From the NCBI GenBank assembly GCA_010094025.1, contig ML991823.1, forward strand, positions 158,977 to 222,976: a stretch of 64,000 nt of DNA. Reading direction: 5' to 3'. Each line of letters begins with the position of its first letter. The first letter of the stretch is position 1. Made by a program: the position numbers and the translations under genes. This DNA comes from Viridothelium virens. Taxonomy: Eukaryota > Ascomycota > Dothideomycetes > Trypetheliales > Trypetheliaceae. Of this stretch, positions 39,248 to 51,650 are shown in pieces. The notes under the pieces were generated by a model that was given only the letters and a program-made list of their open reading frames with translations, searched no databases and was not told where the DNA came from.

Positions 39248-42200
39248 GGTTCCTACTTGATTCGGCGAGAAGGTGTCTCAGGAGAAGCCTTGATATGGAA
39301 CATTGAGAATCAGGAATTGTATTAGTAGGAAGGGTTCTAGATTTTGAACGCGAGTTTCGAAGTCCTCATATAACTCATGTTACGGAACAATTCTCTAGAT
39401 ATCATCGGTTGTCTATCTTTTCTAGCGAAAATGACCATGGTACTCTTTCTGCGGAAGCATTTGTATAGCATGTGCCTAATCTAGGGCCTCTGTAATAATA
39501 GAAGAGAGTAGGATCTATCAGCGTAACGCTGTATGATAAGATAGACCTGTTCGCAAGCTTCAAATTAAATCTACGAATTCAGGTGTCCACCAATCCGCGG
39601 CGCAAGCACAGGGGATTCCTTTGTCGGAGTCCCCTGACAAATGTAAGTTTCCTGTACCTGAATATAACTCAAGTTTTGGCTGAAGTAACGTAGAAGAAGC
39701 ACTGGGAAAGATACACAAGCTATTAAACCGCACTGCTGAAATTCAACGACGAAGGCCGAACCACTAAAATTATGGATCTATCCGATTCTCGTTGGGTGAT
39801 TACATAACATGTCGATCCCCTAATCATCATGCTACTCTAGTGCTCCTCCTATTCAGTGCCATATCTGCTCAAACCGGCTCGCGAATCTTCGCCATTGACC
39901 TTAGCTCATGGATGGAGCTCTTCTACCCATTTCTGGTAAGGTAAATCGAACACGGATGGCACAATTCGCAAAATTACGAATCAAGGTGCATCGACTTTCA
40001 TCACTGTCATCCTCTCGTTGATCATTCTATTGCTTCATTTTGAAACCGGAGCATTGAGTATTACAATTTGTCACAAGGCTCCTTCAGTTATTTGCATGAC
40101 CAAGATGAGTTGATTTTATATATGGTACATGCGATCAGTATAACTTCCAGCTCTGCGAACGGCCTTCGTTACCTTTCCCGTCATGCGATCGATAGGCCTC
40201 TTTATTCGCTCAGGGAAGCAATAAGAACAACTGACGGACAACGAAGTCAGGCAGTGATGGATCCCACGTTGGCTACGACCATGTTCAAGGAGATTTAGGA
40301 TCCACTCATCTATCAGACAATGATCCTGTGCAACAAGGACAACAGTCAAGCTATCAAGAGCTTGACAGCAGCCTGAACAGCAGCTTAACTTCGATCAACC
40401 GCCGATGTACGAGAGCCAGTACCACCTGCAACAATTTCGTCAATATTGCAATCTTCCTTCGACCTCCAACCAGGCTCTCTTCCGGAGGCAGCGATAATCC
40501 CCGATGTGTAACCCGAATGGAGAGCAACATCTTGAAGATAGATGCGTCATGGGTGCTATGACAGGTGGTGTAGCTAAGACATATCGAGGATAGGGATTAA
40601 GCCACGATGTCGTTGGCAGCTTCGCCGATGCCTGTAAAGGTTACAGGCTCCAAGAGGTGGCTAAGGACTACAGGAAAAAGACCCAGTCACTACGCCGATC
40701 GAAAAATAGCACGGATAGCTCCTTTTCGAGCGATTATAAGCAAGGAGCGAACCTAACTGGACTTCTTGCAATATTCGAGGAAGGTCGTCAGACTCTGATA
40801 CTCTCTCTCAGTATGTACACAGAGTTGTCTTGGGCTGTCCCGATTCGTGGTCAAACTATATCTGGCACTGTGCCCTACTTTCTCAGCTGGACAAGGAACA
40901 CCTCTTGTGTGATCTAGACTCATCAGACTATAGCGTTCGAGCCAATGATTGCCTTCCCTTTCGAGACGCTCAATAGGGTCAGTCTTGAATGGGCTATTTG
41001 CTCCTTGGACATTCCAGATGCATACAATCAGTCTGTTATGCTGTCGCCTGAGTCGATTGGTGGAGGTCCACACCTGACCCTATCTCCAGTTCGCTTACTC
41101 ATGGGATGGTATACAAAATAGACGAATCTCGAAATTCCTTTGCAAGTCGAACGAAAACTGACAGCCACCATGCAACAATTATCTTGAACCAAAACCAAAA
41201 CTAGGACAACACTGGAGATGTTCATTGGCAATCAGTGCCAGGAACATGTATCGCCGTTGACCCATCTGTTGATGTGCTAGACGCCTTGAGCATTCTGTTG
41301 ACTCGGGATCGTGCTTGCTCTGCTATCAACGGATCGATTGGATCTTCTGGCACCTAGACCGACACTGTATAGCTCGAAAAAGGTCCTGCGCAGTACTTTA
41401 TGCCTTACTGATGACTGCCAGCGATGTGCAAGTCGCGAGTTCTGCATCCGACCTATCTCCAGTTTAGAAGAGGGATCCATGAGCATCACAAGCCCTTTGT
41501 ACGGAAAATTCGAGCAGCCAAATTGTCAACATACCGACGGGAGCCTGAGTTGGGACGCGGCCACCCCTCGTGAGGTATCAGGAAGCTTCGGTGTTCTCAG
41601 TAGCAGTAATGGTGAGGGTAACGCTTACTCCGATGGCGACGGAGATCCCACAGGCCCAAGCTAGCTCAGGTGCACCCTGTTCATTCAATTGCCGACAACA
41701 CTGAGTTGAATTTTGCTGCCTCTATGTCATATTCAGGTATTGCCTCTTCACCGAAACACCTCACTGGTTGATCGTATTCTTATCGTTAGACATTCTAGGC
41801 ACTCTCTATGATTGATAGTACGACTATTGTATAAGATTCAAGCAACCTAGGCCAGCCTAATGGTCTATTGACCTATCTGTTCCCTCCACAGATGACCTTA
41901 GGGCAGCTGTACCAGATACCGTCCTTAGCATATCTCCTTCTGGCGTCGCAATTTTGACAGAGCTACTAAAACGCTCAAATCTATGCGCCCTCTGCTGGAG
42001 CTTCCGCGTCTTCAGATGACTGGGCTATGTTCACGGCAGGAAAGAGACATATCAAGCACATCTTGGCTCACTGACACTAGTGAATAGTTCATCTCGACAG
42101 CAGGTCGTCCAATCGCTGACACTTTGAGACAGACTGCAGCTTCGATTCATTTGGTGTTGGTTTAAGCAGCATAGAGACTGTCGTATGCAGCAGCATCGTA

Positions 42201-43075
42201 GCATTCTGGACTTTGCCTTCTACATCAATGCATGATGTCGTCAAGGTACGATGGCACTACTGGTTCAATCCCTTATACGGCATACCGACTGTTCTTATAA
42301 TCCGACGTAGCCTGTGCGTAGCATGAAACGCTATTGAAGTCATTCGTCTGGTCGCATTTGGTCTGCCGCTCTGGGTGGTTGTGTTAGCAACATTGTATTA
42401 GGAGGCTAAGGTATTAAAGTGGCACCCGCACCATTTCATTGGAAACGGTCGCTGTACAGCTCGAGGACAAGGCCACTTTCGCAATACACGAGCACGTATA
42501 CTGTCATGGGAGAAGACCCCAGAAATTAGTACTGAACGGCTGTCTGATTCTTGTTGCAGGCGATTGCGAGGCCATGATGAGTGAACAGAGCGTCAGCTTG
42601 CGCCCCTATGGCCTTTTTTAGGGCCACGATGGAGCCTCACTGGTCATTCTATAGCGGGCCGTCTCATAGTCGCATCCGAGATCTCAGCTGTCCCGATATC
42701 TTCATGAGCGTCGACAGTAGACTCGCCGTTGCGACCATTTCACCACTCTCGGAGATCGACGGAGCATAAGCTAGCGGATGGCTTGCTAACATAGCTCCAG
42801 CTGACACTATAGCCTTCTTTGGGTTGCGTGTTTTGATACGAAAAGACTTGCTCAGAAACCTTACGCCGGAACTTACATGTGTCTGTCCGATCTTACCTCA
42901 GGACGAGTGCGCTCTACCACATAAAGTTGCTGAGATAGCTTTTGCGGCCCACGATAGCTCTCAATTGAAGTCTATTGCAAAGACTATATACAAGAATCCA
43001 AAGCTCAGCAAAGCTCTCCCTCCTTTCGGCGAACGCAATACAAGGGACTATTCGCCTAATCTCCAAAGTTCGAAC
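39248..43075. other. Gene desert with broken open frames, 3.8 kb
   Basis: No intact gene could be built. Several plus-strand frames of 60-117 codons occur (40068-40298, 40657-40917, 41311-41664, 42439-42621). They may be remnants of one decayed gene or chance. Introns joining them convincingly were not found, and no transposase, reverse transcriptase or terminal repeat was recognised. Confidence 0.45.
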
Positions 43076-43853
43076 CTAGCCACTCCAGACAGCAGGGCCG
43101 GGCACGGTATAGTTGCAGAAGTTGTTGTAGATGTTGACCTGTTCAGAGTCAGCAGTCTTTCAGGAAAGCGTCCGTATTTGCATGAAGCGTACCGTGTAGC
43201 CTGGATCGGTGCTTTGGAAAGCCCCAGGAATTTTGACTGTGGGCGATGGTACACCAGAGCCACCACCTGTCACTGTAACTTGAGCACATTCCTAAAGGTT
43301 TATCAGCAAGACCTCATTTGCCTCAGTATTCCGGCCTGTGGCTTACAATATAGAACTGTGGGATTCCTGCCGGATATGGGTTGTGAATAGCCAACTGTTG
43401 AATCCGAACCAAGTAATCGCCGTTTGGTGTATTCTTGGGGATGGTGAAGTTGTAGGTCTGCTCCAAGTCCCAAGCTGCGTTACACGACGTTGGGAATGTG
43501 GGTCCAATATCCTTGATCTTGAACCAATTTCCTGAACCGTCGTATGCAGCAGCGGTCGTTGGGGCTTTGGACATATAGAAGGAGACTGGTCCCTGGTGGT
43601 AGACAGCAACGTCTGCTGTAAACGAATGTGTCGAGCCGGCAGCGACAGAGATCGTTTGAGTGCTACCACCTGTTTCGCCACCAACATTGCAGCGGAGATC
43701 ATCCGAAGTGAGATCTGTTACTGGAGAATTGTTGTTGGTGTTCTGCCGAACATACTGGTACGCCGGTCCATGGTCGAATGAATCGAAAATGTAATGAGCA
43801 CTGGCTTGGCTGGCAAAAGCCGCAACAACGGCAGCGAAAGTTGTGGCTTTCAT
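43076..43853 (-). CDS. AA9 lytic polysaccharide monooxygenase
   Basis: Three exons, 43347-43853, 43193-43291 and 43076-43138 (introns 55 and 54 nt), give 222 residues. AA9 enzymes use copper and a reductant with O2 or H2O2 to cleave cellulose or hemicellulose chains. The signal peptide [19 protein letters not shown] ends just before His-20, which would become the N-terminal histidine of the copper brace. The second histidine is in the [14 protein letters not shown] block, and the axial Tyr is in PQFYI. Cysteines are present in [14 protein letters not shown] and ECAQV, and the end is VPGPAVWSG. There is no CBM1. The copper ligands look intact, so an active secreted enzyme is expected. Confidence 0.94.
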
Positions 43854-46800
43854 GGCTTGGCGTCAGTCTGGATAGAGCTGGTGTTGATGTCGACAGCTCG
43901 TTGTAAGGGAGCGAAACTTACCCTTTTATTAGTACTGGAATTCCTTTGTGGTGGCTAGTGAATAATCTTCCAAGAGTCATCATACAAGCCATGGGTGAAC
44001 GGAGAATTGGCTAATATGAAAATCGCCGGGTAGGGAAACCACTATGGGTAAAGATGATATATTGTACATATAGTGAAGTTGAAGCCAAGACATTTGCACA
44101 TCAACTTCACACATTAGCGTTACGGTTATATTTTGATCCCCGTCCTTCCATACCGATGTTACCCAATAACCTTGAGATCAAGCCATGTATCTTGCAAGGA
44201 TTCTTTAGTCACATGGCACGATGGTTAGAATGTTAGCGCGAAGCAATCTGAAGCTTTCGAGTAAGGCCAATCGTTTCTTGGTTGACGAGGTTTGAATCGA
44301 AAGTTGGTATCCGTTCATCGTAGAATCCCTGTTTGCTGCAGGAATTACAGTGCACCGTTGATATCACAACCATTTCCTACCTTTGAAATGGCGGCGCTCT
44401 TTGATTTGAGTATACACTCCAAATCAGAGTTCCCTTCTACTCTCTAGATTGTCGTGGCCTCAAAGTCTGGGGTGTGGGATCAGGCAAGGAAGGTGGATGG
44501 CTAATGCAGCCAGGGGTGCCGGGGTGGGATTTTGCCGATGGCAAAAATCCATTCCGTAAATTGCGAAAGACACCTGACTCTCTAACTTGGACCTGGATTC
44601 CTCCATCCAGCCTAACCTGACAGGAAATCAGTGTGGCAACATCCAAACTAACGAAGCCGCTGGATTTGGAAAAGCGTCATGTCACCTGCAAATCAGGGTT
44701 CGTTTACCGTATGAGGACGCTTTCCTTTGCACCATCTACTGCAAGCATAAAATGGCAGTTCCTATCGCGTCAGACCGCACGGCATTAACGGAAACCTCTG
44801 AAAGGGAAACGGTAATATCACATTCGCGTCTCGAGTTTGGACGACGACGAGCACATGCCTCATAATGCAATGCATATGTCGTGCTTCAGAACCGTGGGAC
44901 AAATTGATTGTAATCTCAGCTACGATCGACATGTTCTGGCTCACTAACAACTCCTCACGTTGCCGCTCGATGCGAAGATGAGAAGCCCTTACCTTGAAGG
45001 TTCTGCTAAAGCACATGGCTACACCCCTACGAAGAAGAGAAGACATACGCCTGGACCAGACTTTTCTCGCCCAATATTAGGACAATCGATTCTCGAGAAT
45101 AGCTCGCGATTGATCTATCGGATGATGATGAGTACCCAAAATCATGCTTAAACGATAAACTTGGACCTGGCATACATGATTGCTTGAGCTGCTTCTTTGA
45201 TCCGTGCCGACCAGCTTATCCGGCTATTATTGAGGCTCTAGAGTTGGTACTACCCCTTCCGCATGGCACTTTTGTTGACTGCTTTCTTCTAGACATGGGC
45301 GGAACCAAACTTGTACCATCAACCCCTATCCTACCGTCACTATCACTGCAGCCTGATTTCGGACGACCTTGGCCATATTCTACTTTGAGTATTGGAAGCA
45401 TTGCTCTCTAGGAACAAGCAGAGGGACTTCAATTCTATAACAAAACATATTCTGGTGAATACGTGTCAGTTCGTCTAGTGAGAGGACGATATGGTCGCCA
45501 ATATTGCAGAAAATTAGTAAGATGACCCAATGGTTTGATATAAGCTGGAGTGCACGTCATATCGTCCGGCATATCTGCCGACGAGCAAGAATTATCAACC
45601 AAAAGACTGGAACAAGATTGCGGTGACCTCTTAGGAGATTAGCCGTCATATTCTTTCCGCATAAGCGGCGGAACAGATGTTGGGCTAATACCCGAATTTG
45701 TAGTAACAAATCGGCTGTCACGGTCTGAAGTCATTGCCATACAATACCTGCAATTCAAGAACGAGCGTCTGCATCAAATTCGAATTTAATCGGACCAGGA
45801 TGCTCACTACCAGCACTGACTGGATAACACTACGACAGTGGGTAATGCTAGAGTGCTGTTCCAAAGTATATAATTGGCGAAATTCTGAATCTGACTCCGA
45901 AATATTTAAGCTTCAATCTGAAGTTGCTGGGCAGTAACTTCTCGCGATGAAGACACGAAAGCAGCTAGAATTTGTGGATTCTGAAATCTAGCATACGAAT
46001 GCCACCCGTTCTCGTAGTTCTAATCCAGACAAAGCTATAAGGAATTGCGGTGGGATTCAGTCAACCAGATGATTACCATGCTCACTCCTTACCATTCACC
46101 AGTCGAACCATAACGATATTGTCCGAGTACAGCCCCCTATCTCTGGCTCGGTCGTAGATAATCAGTTTCCAATGGCTTCGCATTTCAGTTTCTCAAGTCA
46201 CCAACCAAAGCCCCTGGAAGAGTAGTGTTGCCCAGCCTGGTTCACTTACGCCATATAGCTGGTAGTTCTGTAAATCGCAGGGAAGGATAAAAACCCTCCA
46301 GCATAGCCGCATGGGCAGGATGAGCGATCCATGCACTATCTTACGCTCGCTCATACGCTTACGGCTTTACGATCAGGAGAGTTCCAGGTTAGGCTCTCCT
46401 CAAAAGCGATGCCACGCCATGGGCAATATAAGACACTTGCCTCATTTGTAAGGAGGCGGAGTATAATCTTCGTAAGCGTCTGTAGAAGCTTAGAACGAGG
46501 GGACCCTGTTACAGAGTACCGGAACCGGATATCCAGCATGACTGAGTATTTGAGTATTTCAGAACGTTGAGGCGAAGTGTCCACCTGCTCTAAATCTCTC
46601 ATCCAGAACTGACGGGGATGGGATGATTTGGATGATAGATACCGTGGCTTGATGACCACGATGACGTCAAACTCTGCTTGGGGACTTTCGGTTTTCTCCA
46701 AAAATAAACTGCCGATCTGGCATCATGTCATAGCGATCGCTAACCACTCGCTCTTCGTCGTTCGTTTGCCCCATCGGCGCGTAGATTTCCCATTTACTTG

Positions 46801-47432
46801 CAGGTGAGTAGGAAAATCGATAACTTGGAGAGCCAGATGTCCAGAAATCGGCCAGACCTGAACATCTGGTTAAGATCCTCTCAACGGTGTAGTAAGTCAT
46901 CTGGTGTCCGTCAAGCTGATGACACTGCTCGAAATCAATGTGATGGCCAAGTTTGGTCACAGACAGTATAGAACAGCGCAATGGTGATGGTGTCCTATAG
47001 ACATTTGACCCGAAAACCGCCGAATTTTGACCTAGCGAGGACGTTTCCTTCCTCCGAGATCTGTTACCTTACATTTTCAGCAGCTAGTGAGAAGGGAACA
47101 GCTTACAAGTCGAAGTCTCTTACTGTTAACAAGTAACCCAGCTTCGAGATAGCGGCGAAATCCGACTTTTTTTTTCACGTGAGTTCTGTCTGGGTGATTC
47201 ATCGGTCTTAAGTGCTCGAGCTGTCTTAATAGGCGAGCACTACTGAGAAGGTGATCCAAAAGTCTTTCCAAGGAAAGTACTGTCGGGGATAATTGTCCAA
47301 GACTACACTTCGCTCCCAGTTCTGAGCTACGCCTTTATCTTTTGACTCATTTGCTGACTTCCCGTACATGAAAAAATAGAAAGTTATACATTCAGGCCAT
47401 CGTCTTTTCGAATTAGCTGATTGCGCTCTCAA
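43854..47432. other. Gene-poor interval, 3.6 kb
   Basis: Contains the AA9 promoter on its left and the subtilase promoter on its right. Two adjacent minus-strand frames at 46351-46981 in different phases look like a broken or unrecognised gene. Everything else is short and random-looking. No transposon ends recognised. Confidence 0.45.
46351..46981 (-). pseudogene. Possible degenerate coding region in two frames
   Basis: A 104-codon frame (46667-46981) is followed with a 35-bp overlap by a 116-codon frame (46351-46701) in another phase. Their sequences (FDVIVVIKPRYLSS, RFRYSVTGSPRSKLLQTL) have protein-like composition but no recognised domain. No GT-AG intron joins them well, so a frameshifted relic is one reading. 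Chance overlap is the other. Confidence 0.25.
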
Positions 47433-49145
47433 ATGCGGTTTTTAACTTTGTTACTCTTTCTTCTAGCGTCAATCAATGCTGGAGAGATCTCATGCAGAGA
47501 AGATAATGGCGAACCTGCCCCATATTTTCGACCAAATGGTCGGCTAATTCCACATACTTATATTGTTTACCTTTTCGAAAATTATACACTAACAGATCTT
47601 CTTGGATACAGCGGACTCAACGTATCGACAATGAATCAAAGATTTCAAGCAATTGGACAACGAAGGTACGAACCTCATGACGCCTTTAGAAAGCTCATTT
47701 GCTAAACCCCCCGGTCAAAGTTATCGTGCTCAACTAGATAAATCCACTCTACAACAGGTTCTCGTGACTCCATACGTTGAATTTGTGGAACATGACCATT
47801 ATATTCCCAAACCAACCTTCACAAAAAAGATGACTCATATGAACGATGGTGAACTTAGCTCATCAGCTCTACTCCACAGTAAACGTTGGGAAACTGGACT
47901 CGTCAGGAGACCCTACTGGAACCTCGAGATGGTTACGACGCCTAAGAAAGTGACACTTGGTAAAGGGAGAGTCAATCCTATTAGAACAGTGCGTGGTCCA
48001 GGCAGGGGAGTGAATGCGTATGTCCTCGACACAGGTAAAAAATCAATCACTTCGAGCAGTCGCTTATTGTGAGAATAACGCCTGTTCTAGGGATAAGACT
48101 TACGCATCAAGTCTTTATGGTATGAAAGCCCTCATTGAAAGACCATGAGGAATGTACTAAGCAAGTCTGGGTAGGGTCGTGCATCTAACTTTCAGAATCG
48201 AACCACCACTCCATACTGTCGAAGTGGCGACCTAAGTATGCACGACAACTCGAACACCTCTCACGGTACAGGTGTAAGTTTCATCCATCGGAGGAAGCTA
48301 TTTTAGCATTATTCTAACAATCCTTAGGTTGCGAGTCTTATTGGCGGCTGGAATGGCGGCTACAGCATTTCACTTGCTAATGTCATAAACGTTAAAGTAT
48401 TCTGTGAGGACGAAGCCGAGAATTCTTTAGTTGCCAAGGCAATCTCAGACATCACAGCTGAACATCGTGCCTTTGTTCAAGATCGACCAAGTTGGTTTAA
48501 GGGATCAATTATCAACATGTCTTTTGGGCTTCCGGACCATTCACCACTGGTGGAAAGAGTAGTGAAAGAGGCAAGTAATGCCGGAATTCTAATGATTGCA
48601 TCAGCTGGGAACGCGTAAGCTGACCTCTTGACTTTACTCATCCTTATTCTGACACAATAACAGTGAAGCAGGGGTACCAGCAGAAGTGGCATCCGCACAT
48701 TTCCCTTGCAATATTACTGAGGTTATATGTGTAACGTCATGTAACAGAACCTACGGATGGTCAAGATTTGCAAATTATGGTAAAGGTGTTGACATTATTG
48801 CACCAGGTGAACGTGTCGCTCTTGCGCACTCTGCTAGCGATAAAATGGGTTGGTTTCAAAGTGGTAAGTTGATAAAGTACTCACCACATCCCTGGCTGAT
48901 AGTCCCAAGGCACGTCACTAGCGACTCCCATTGTAGGAAGTGTGCTTGCAAATTTTATGGCATATGAAGGTCTTGTGATGGATACTAAGACTGTCCGTAA
49001 GCGAATGTTTGACAACGCTGTTAAGAATGTTATTGGGGGACTCCCCAAGGGTAGAGGAAAAAACCGTACTCCCAATTTGTTAGTCAATATTCCTACTAAC
49101 CGTCGGAATCCTCGTGGTCCACCTTATAGCGGTGCGCCATCTTGA
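47433..49145 (+). CDS. Subtilisin-like serine protease (S8), secreted
   Basis: Seven exons: 47433-47665, 47721-48034, 48091-48119 (29 nt), 48196-48273, 48328-48614, 48664-48863, 48910-49145, giving 458 residues. A signal peptide (MRFLTLLLFLLASINAG) precedes an I9-type propeptide (TYIVYLFENYTL, YVEFVEHDHYI). The catalytic triad is intact: Asp in AYVLDTGIRLTH, His in NTSHGTGVASLIGG, Ser in GTSLATPIVG. The oxyanion-hole Asn is in IASAGNA. Asp and Ser motifs are both completed across introns. The apparent frame change in the propeptide is explained by a 55-nt intron (47666-47720) with a GCTAAAC branch site. The enzyme is a probable extracellular alkaline or neutral endopeptidase. It is tail-to-tail with the sedolisin gene 499 bp away. 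Confidence 0.9.
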
Positions 49146-49644
49146 GGCGATCAGAAGTAAGCTTGGTAATTAATCTGTTGAGCACCGAGCTTTAGACTAT
49201 CCTAGAAAGGATCTCCCTTTTATCCAGAAGAATAGCTCATTACTTAGGGTTTGAGGGTAACGATTACGTTCGACCACGTTCCGATCTTATGAATGTTGAA
49301 CTTGCGCGGTATATGGATGCTGGATCTAGACTTCCTAAGGTCTCCAACCGTACAATTTAGATGTGAGATGGTACAATCCTTCTATATCCCTTGTCTTTCT
49401 GTTATGTCTCGCGTTCAGGTGATAGCTTGTGCTAAAGATGGAGTTCGAGGTTGCCAAATAATTCAGGCAATGAGATTCATGTAGGATAAACTACAGTACG
49501 TACAAAACTTCTCAAGAGCTGAGGAAAACCGATTCGGGGGCGCCCTTGGTTTTGATATCAAAGGTAGTAAACCCAGTATTTCGTGAGCACGGTTCCAGTC
49601 TCTTCGAGTACTTGTCACCAGCCATGACTCCAGCATAACTTTAT
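49146..49644. other. Convergent intergenic region between two protease genes
   Basis: Holds the 3' ends of the S8 (+) and S53 (-) genes. No other feature seen. Confidence 0.55.
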
Positions 49645-51650
49645 TCAAGAGCCAAAGGTTCCATTCAGAGTTGCTGCAAGCAATTTGCCAAAATCCGGAG
49701 TTCCAAACCCAGTCACTGGATCCCATCCTGTGGTTGCGTTCCAATGCGATCCCGGAATGACTCCGGCGCCAGGTATAACCTCTCCATTTTGTGTGTCATT
49801 TCCGTTGCAACCATCCGATTGACCAGATGTAATGTCCGTGAAAGCTTTGTAACCTCCTCCGTAGATAAGAGGATTCAAGAACCCGAGAATCGGTTTGCCT
49901 GCCCGCAACCGTGCATCATTAAGGAGAGCAATGATGCTAGCAGTTACGGGAGCCGCGGCAGATGTTCCACCACTTGGGGTAATGGCACCTCCTTGGAACA
50001 CAATGTAATCAGGGTCTACACTGTGTGCGGCGACATCAGGGAAACCACGACCAGTGAAGTTCACATACTGCCCATAGTATTGCTTCGTCGAGTCACTGAC
50101 AAAGTTTGTCAGATAATTGGAGACTGCAGCCTGTTGGTACCAAGCAGTCTTGAAGTAGTTCGAAAACCCGCCTGAGGATCCAACCCACGCTACCTCAGGA
50201 TTGAAAGAGACGGTACCTCCTACGGAAGTAAGGTATGGACAAGTTGCTGGAAAGATGGGGTTAAATTGAGGTGATGTTTGGTCTTGAGTTAAGCATGATG
50301 CGCCAACGCCTTCGTCGCCGGAGGATTCGAGTACAGAGATACCCCGTAGTCCTAACATACCGATCAAGTTGCAGACTCGCACTGCGTAATTTTCCGGAAC
50401 TGTCTGCTCCTCATCACCGTAGGAGTTGGTGATGACTTGGGGAAGGCTGTTATTTGGCTGAGCGAGTAGAAATTCGTAGTAAGGAAGATATGGCTCATTC
50501 TCATTCGCCGTACCTGCGGGCTCCACAGGGTCAGGGAAGTAGGGTCTAAGTTCAGGTAAGCCAGTACTTGAAATTCGACAGAAGTGACATCGAGACCCAC
50601 GGGCTTCCAGCAGTAATAAACTCATTGAATGGTAATGGATTTGCAATACCCGCAATATATTGGCTATCCAAGTTGGCCTCACCGTCATTAGCATCAAGTG
50701 GTGGCTGCGGTAGAGCCGTTGCACCATCTTGCGGATTGACGAGGACTACGGAAAAGCTAGTATATGGTTAGTTGACTAAATCTTCATCTTCATAATCCTG
50801 TATCCCTGGGATGAACATACTTTTGAGGTGGAATCTTGAAGTATTGTTCGAAGAGGAATATATCAGAGAAGCTGGCACTCTCATTGAGAAAGGAACCAAA
50901 GCCAATTCTACTTCCGGAACGTGGGTCTGCCTTGTATCCATTGATGTCATATTCGGCCTTTAGACAGGCAGGTCCAAAAGCCGCAAACGTCCTGTTCTCG
51001 ACTACGATACTTCCCTCACAACTTGCCGGCTCTTGGCGCTTAGATCGGGAAATCGCCTTTGATACCTGACGTTTCGGCAAACGCTTGGTTTTTCGACCGT
51101 GGGTCGTTCTTAAAGCCTTAGTTTTGCCAAAAAAGGTCGTAGGTGAGATGAGATCGATATGTGCAGTAAGCTCGTTCGGAATGGAATATTGAGTCGTTCG
51201 AAGCTTTGTCGATCCGGTAGAGTCAACGAAATTGTGAAAGTTCGTACCAAGTATGGAGTTAGCTGTCGAGACAGTGGTTTGGAACCAAATGCTATCGCCT
51301 TGCGTTTTGTAATTCGTCACGCCCGAAGATTCAAGCCAGGATTTGACAGCCGTAACGCTTTCATTGTTCGGGCCGAATATGGAGTTGACCTCATCAAGAT
51401 TAAGATATTGGCCATAGGATGCAGAGCTCGGTGTGGACACTGATGCTAGCTTGGACTCTAGTTGATCAAGGTTCTGTTGAGCAAGGGCAACTTGGAGAAC
51501 CATCTGCGAATCTCCACTCGGAGTATTGGCTATTTTCCATCCTTTTGGCACATTTGCAAGCTTCTCAACAAGTACAGCAGCAGATGCTTGAAGGCTCAAG
51601 AGCAATGCCAGGCCAGCAAACTTTAGAGCTCGGTTTGACGCCATCCTCAT
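49645..51650 (-). CDS. Sedolisin / tripeptidyl-peptidase (S53), secreted
   Basis: Three exons, 50821-51650, 50601-50756 and 49645-50545 (introns 64 and 55 nt), give 628 residues. S53 peptidases act at acid pH and many release tripeptides. The signal peptide (RALKFAGLALLLSLQASA) is followed by a roughly 180-residue pro-domain (GDSQMVLQVALAQQNLDQLE...) and a basic processing region (GRKTKRLPKRQ). Catalytic Glu and Asp lie in GEANLDSQY, the oxyanion Asp in ESSGDEGVG and the nucleophile Ser in SGGTSAAAPV. The C-terminal calcium site is in FTDITSG with GWDPVTGFGTPDF. All are intact. The second junction restores ITAGSPPYFPD, a family block. The start is either Met at 51650 or the Met two codons on. 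Confidence 0.93.

Noticed and set aside
42824-43390. 188-codon plus-strand frame
   Set aside because: Its right half is the antisense shadow of the last two exons of the AA9 gene, whose protein motifs and splice sites are unambiguous.
47640-47720. Frameshift making the subtilase a pseudogene
   Set aside because: A canonical-length 55-nt GT-AG intron with a branch site restores the frame and the propeptide. All catalytic motifs downstream are intact.
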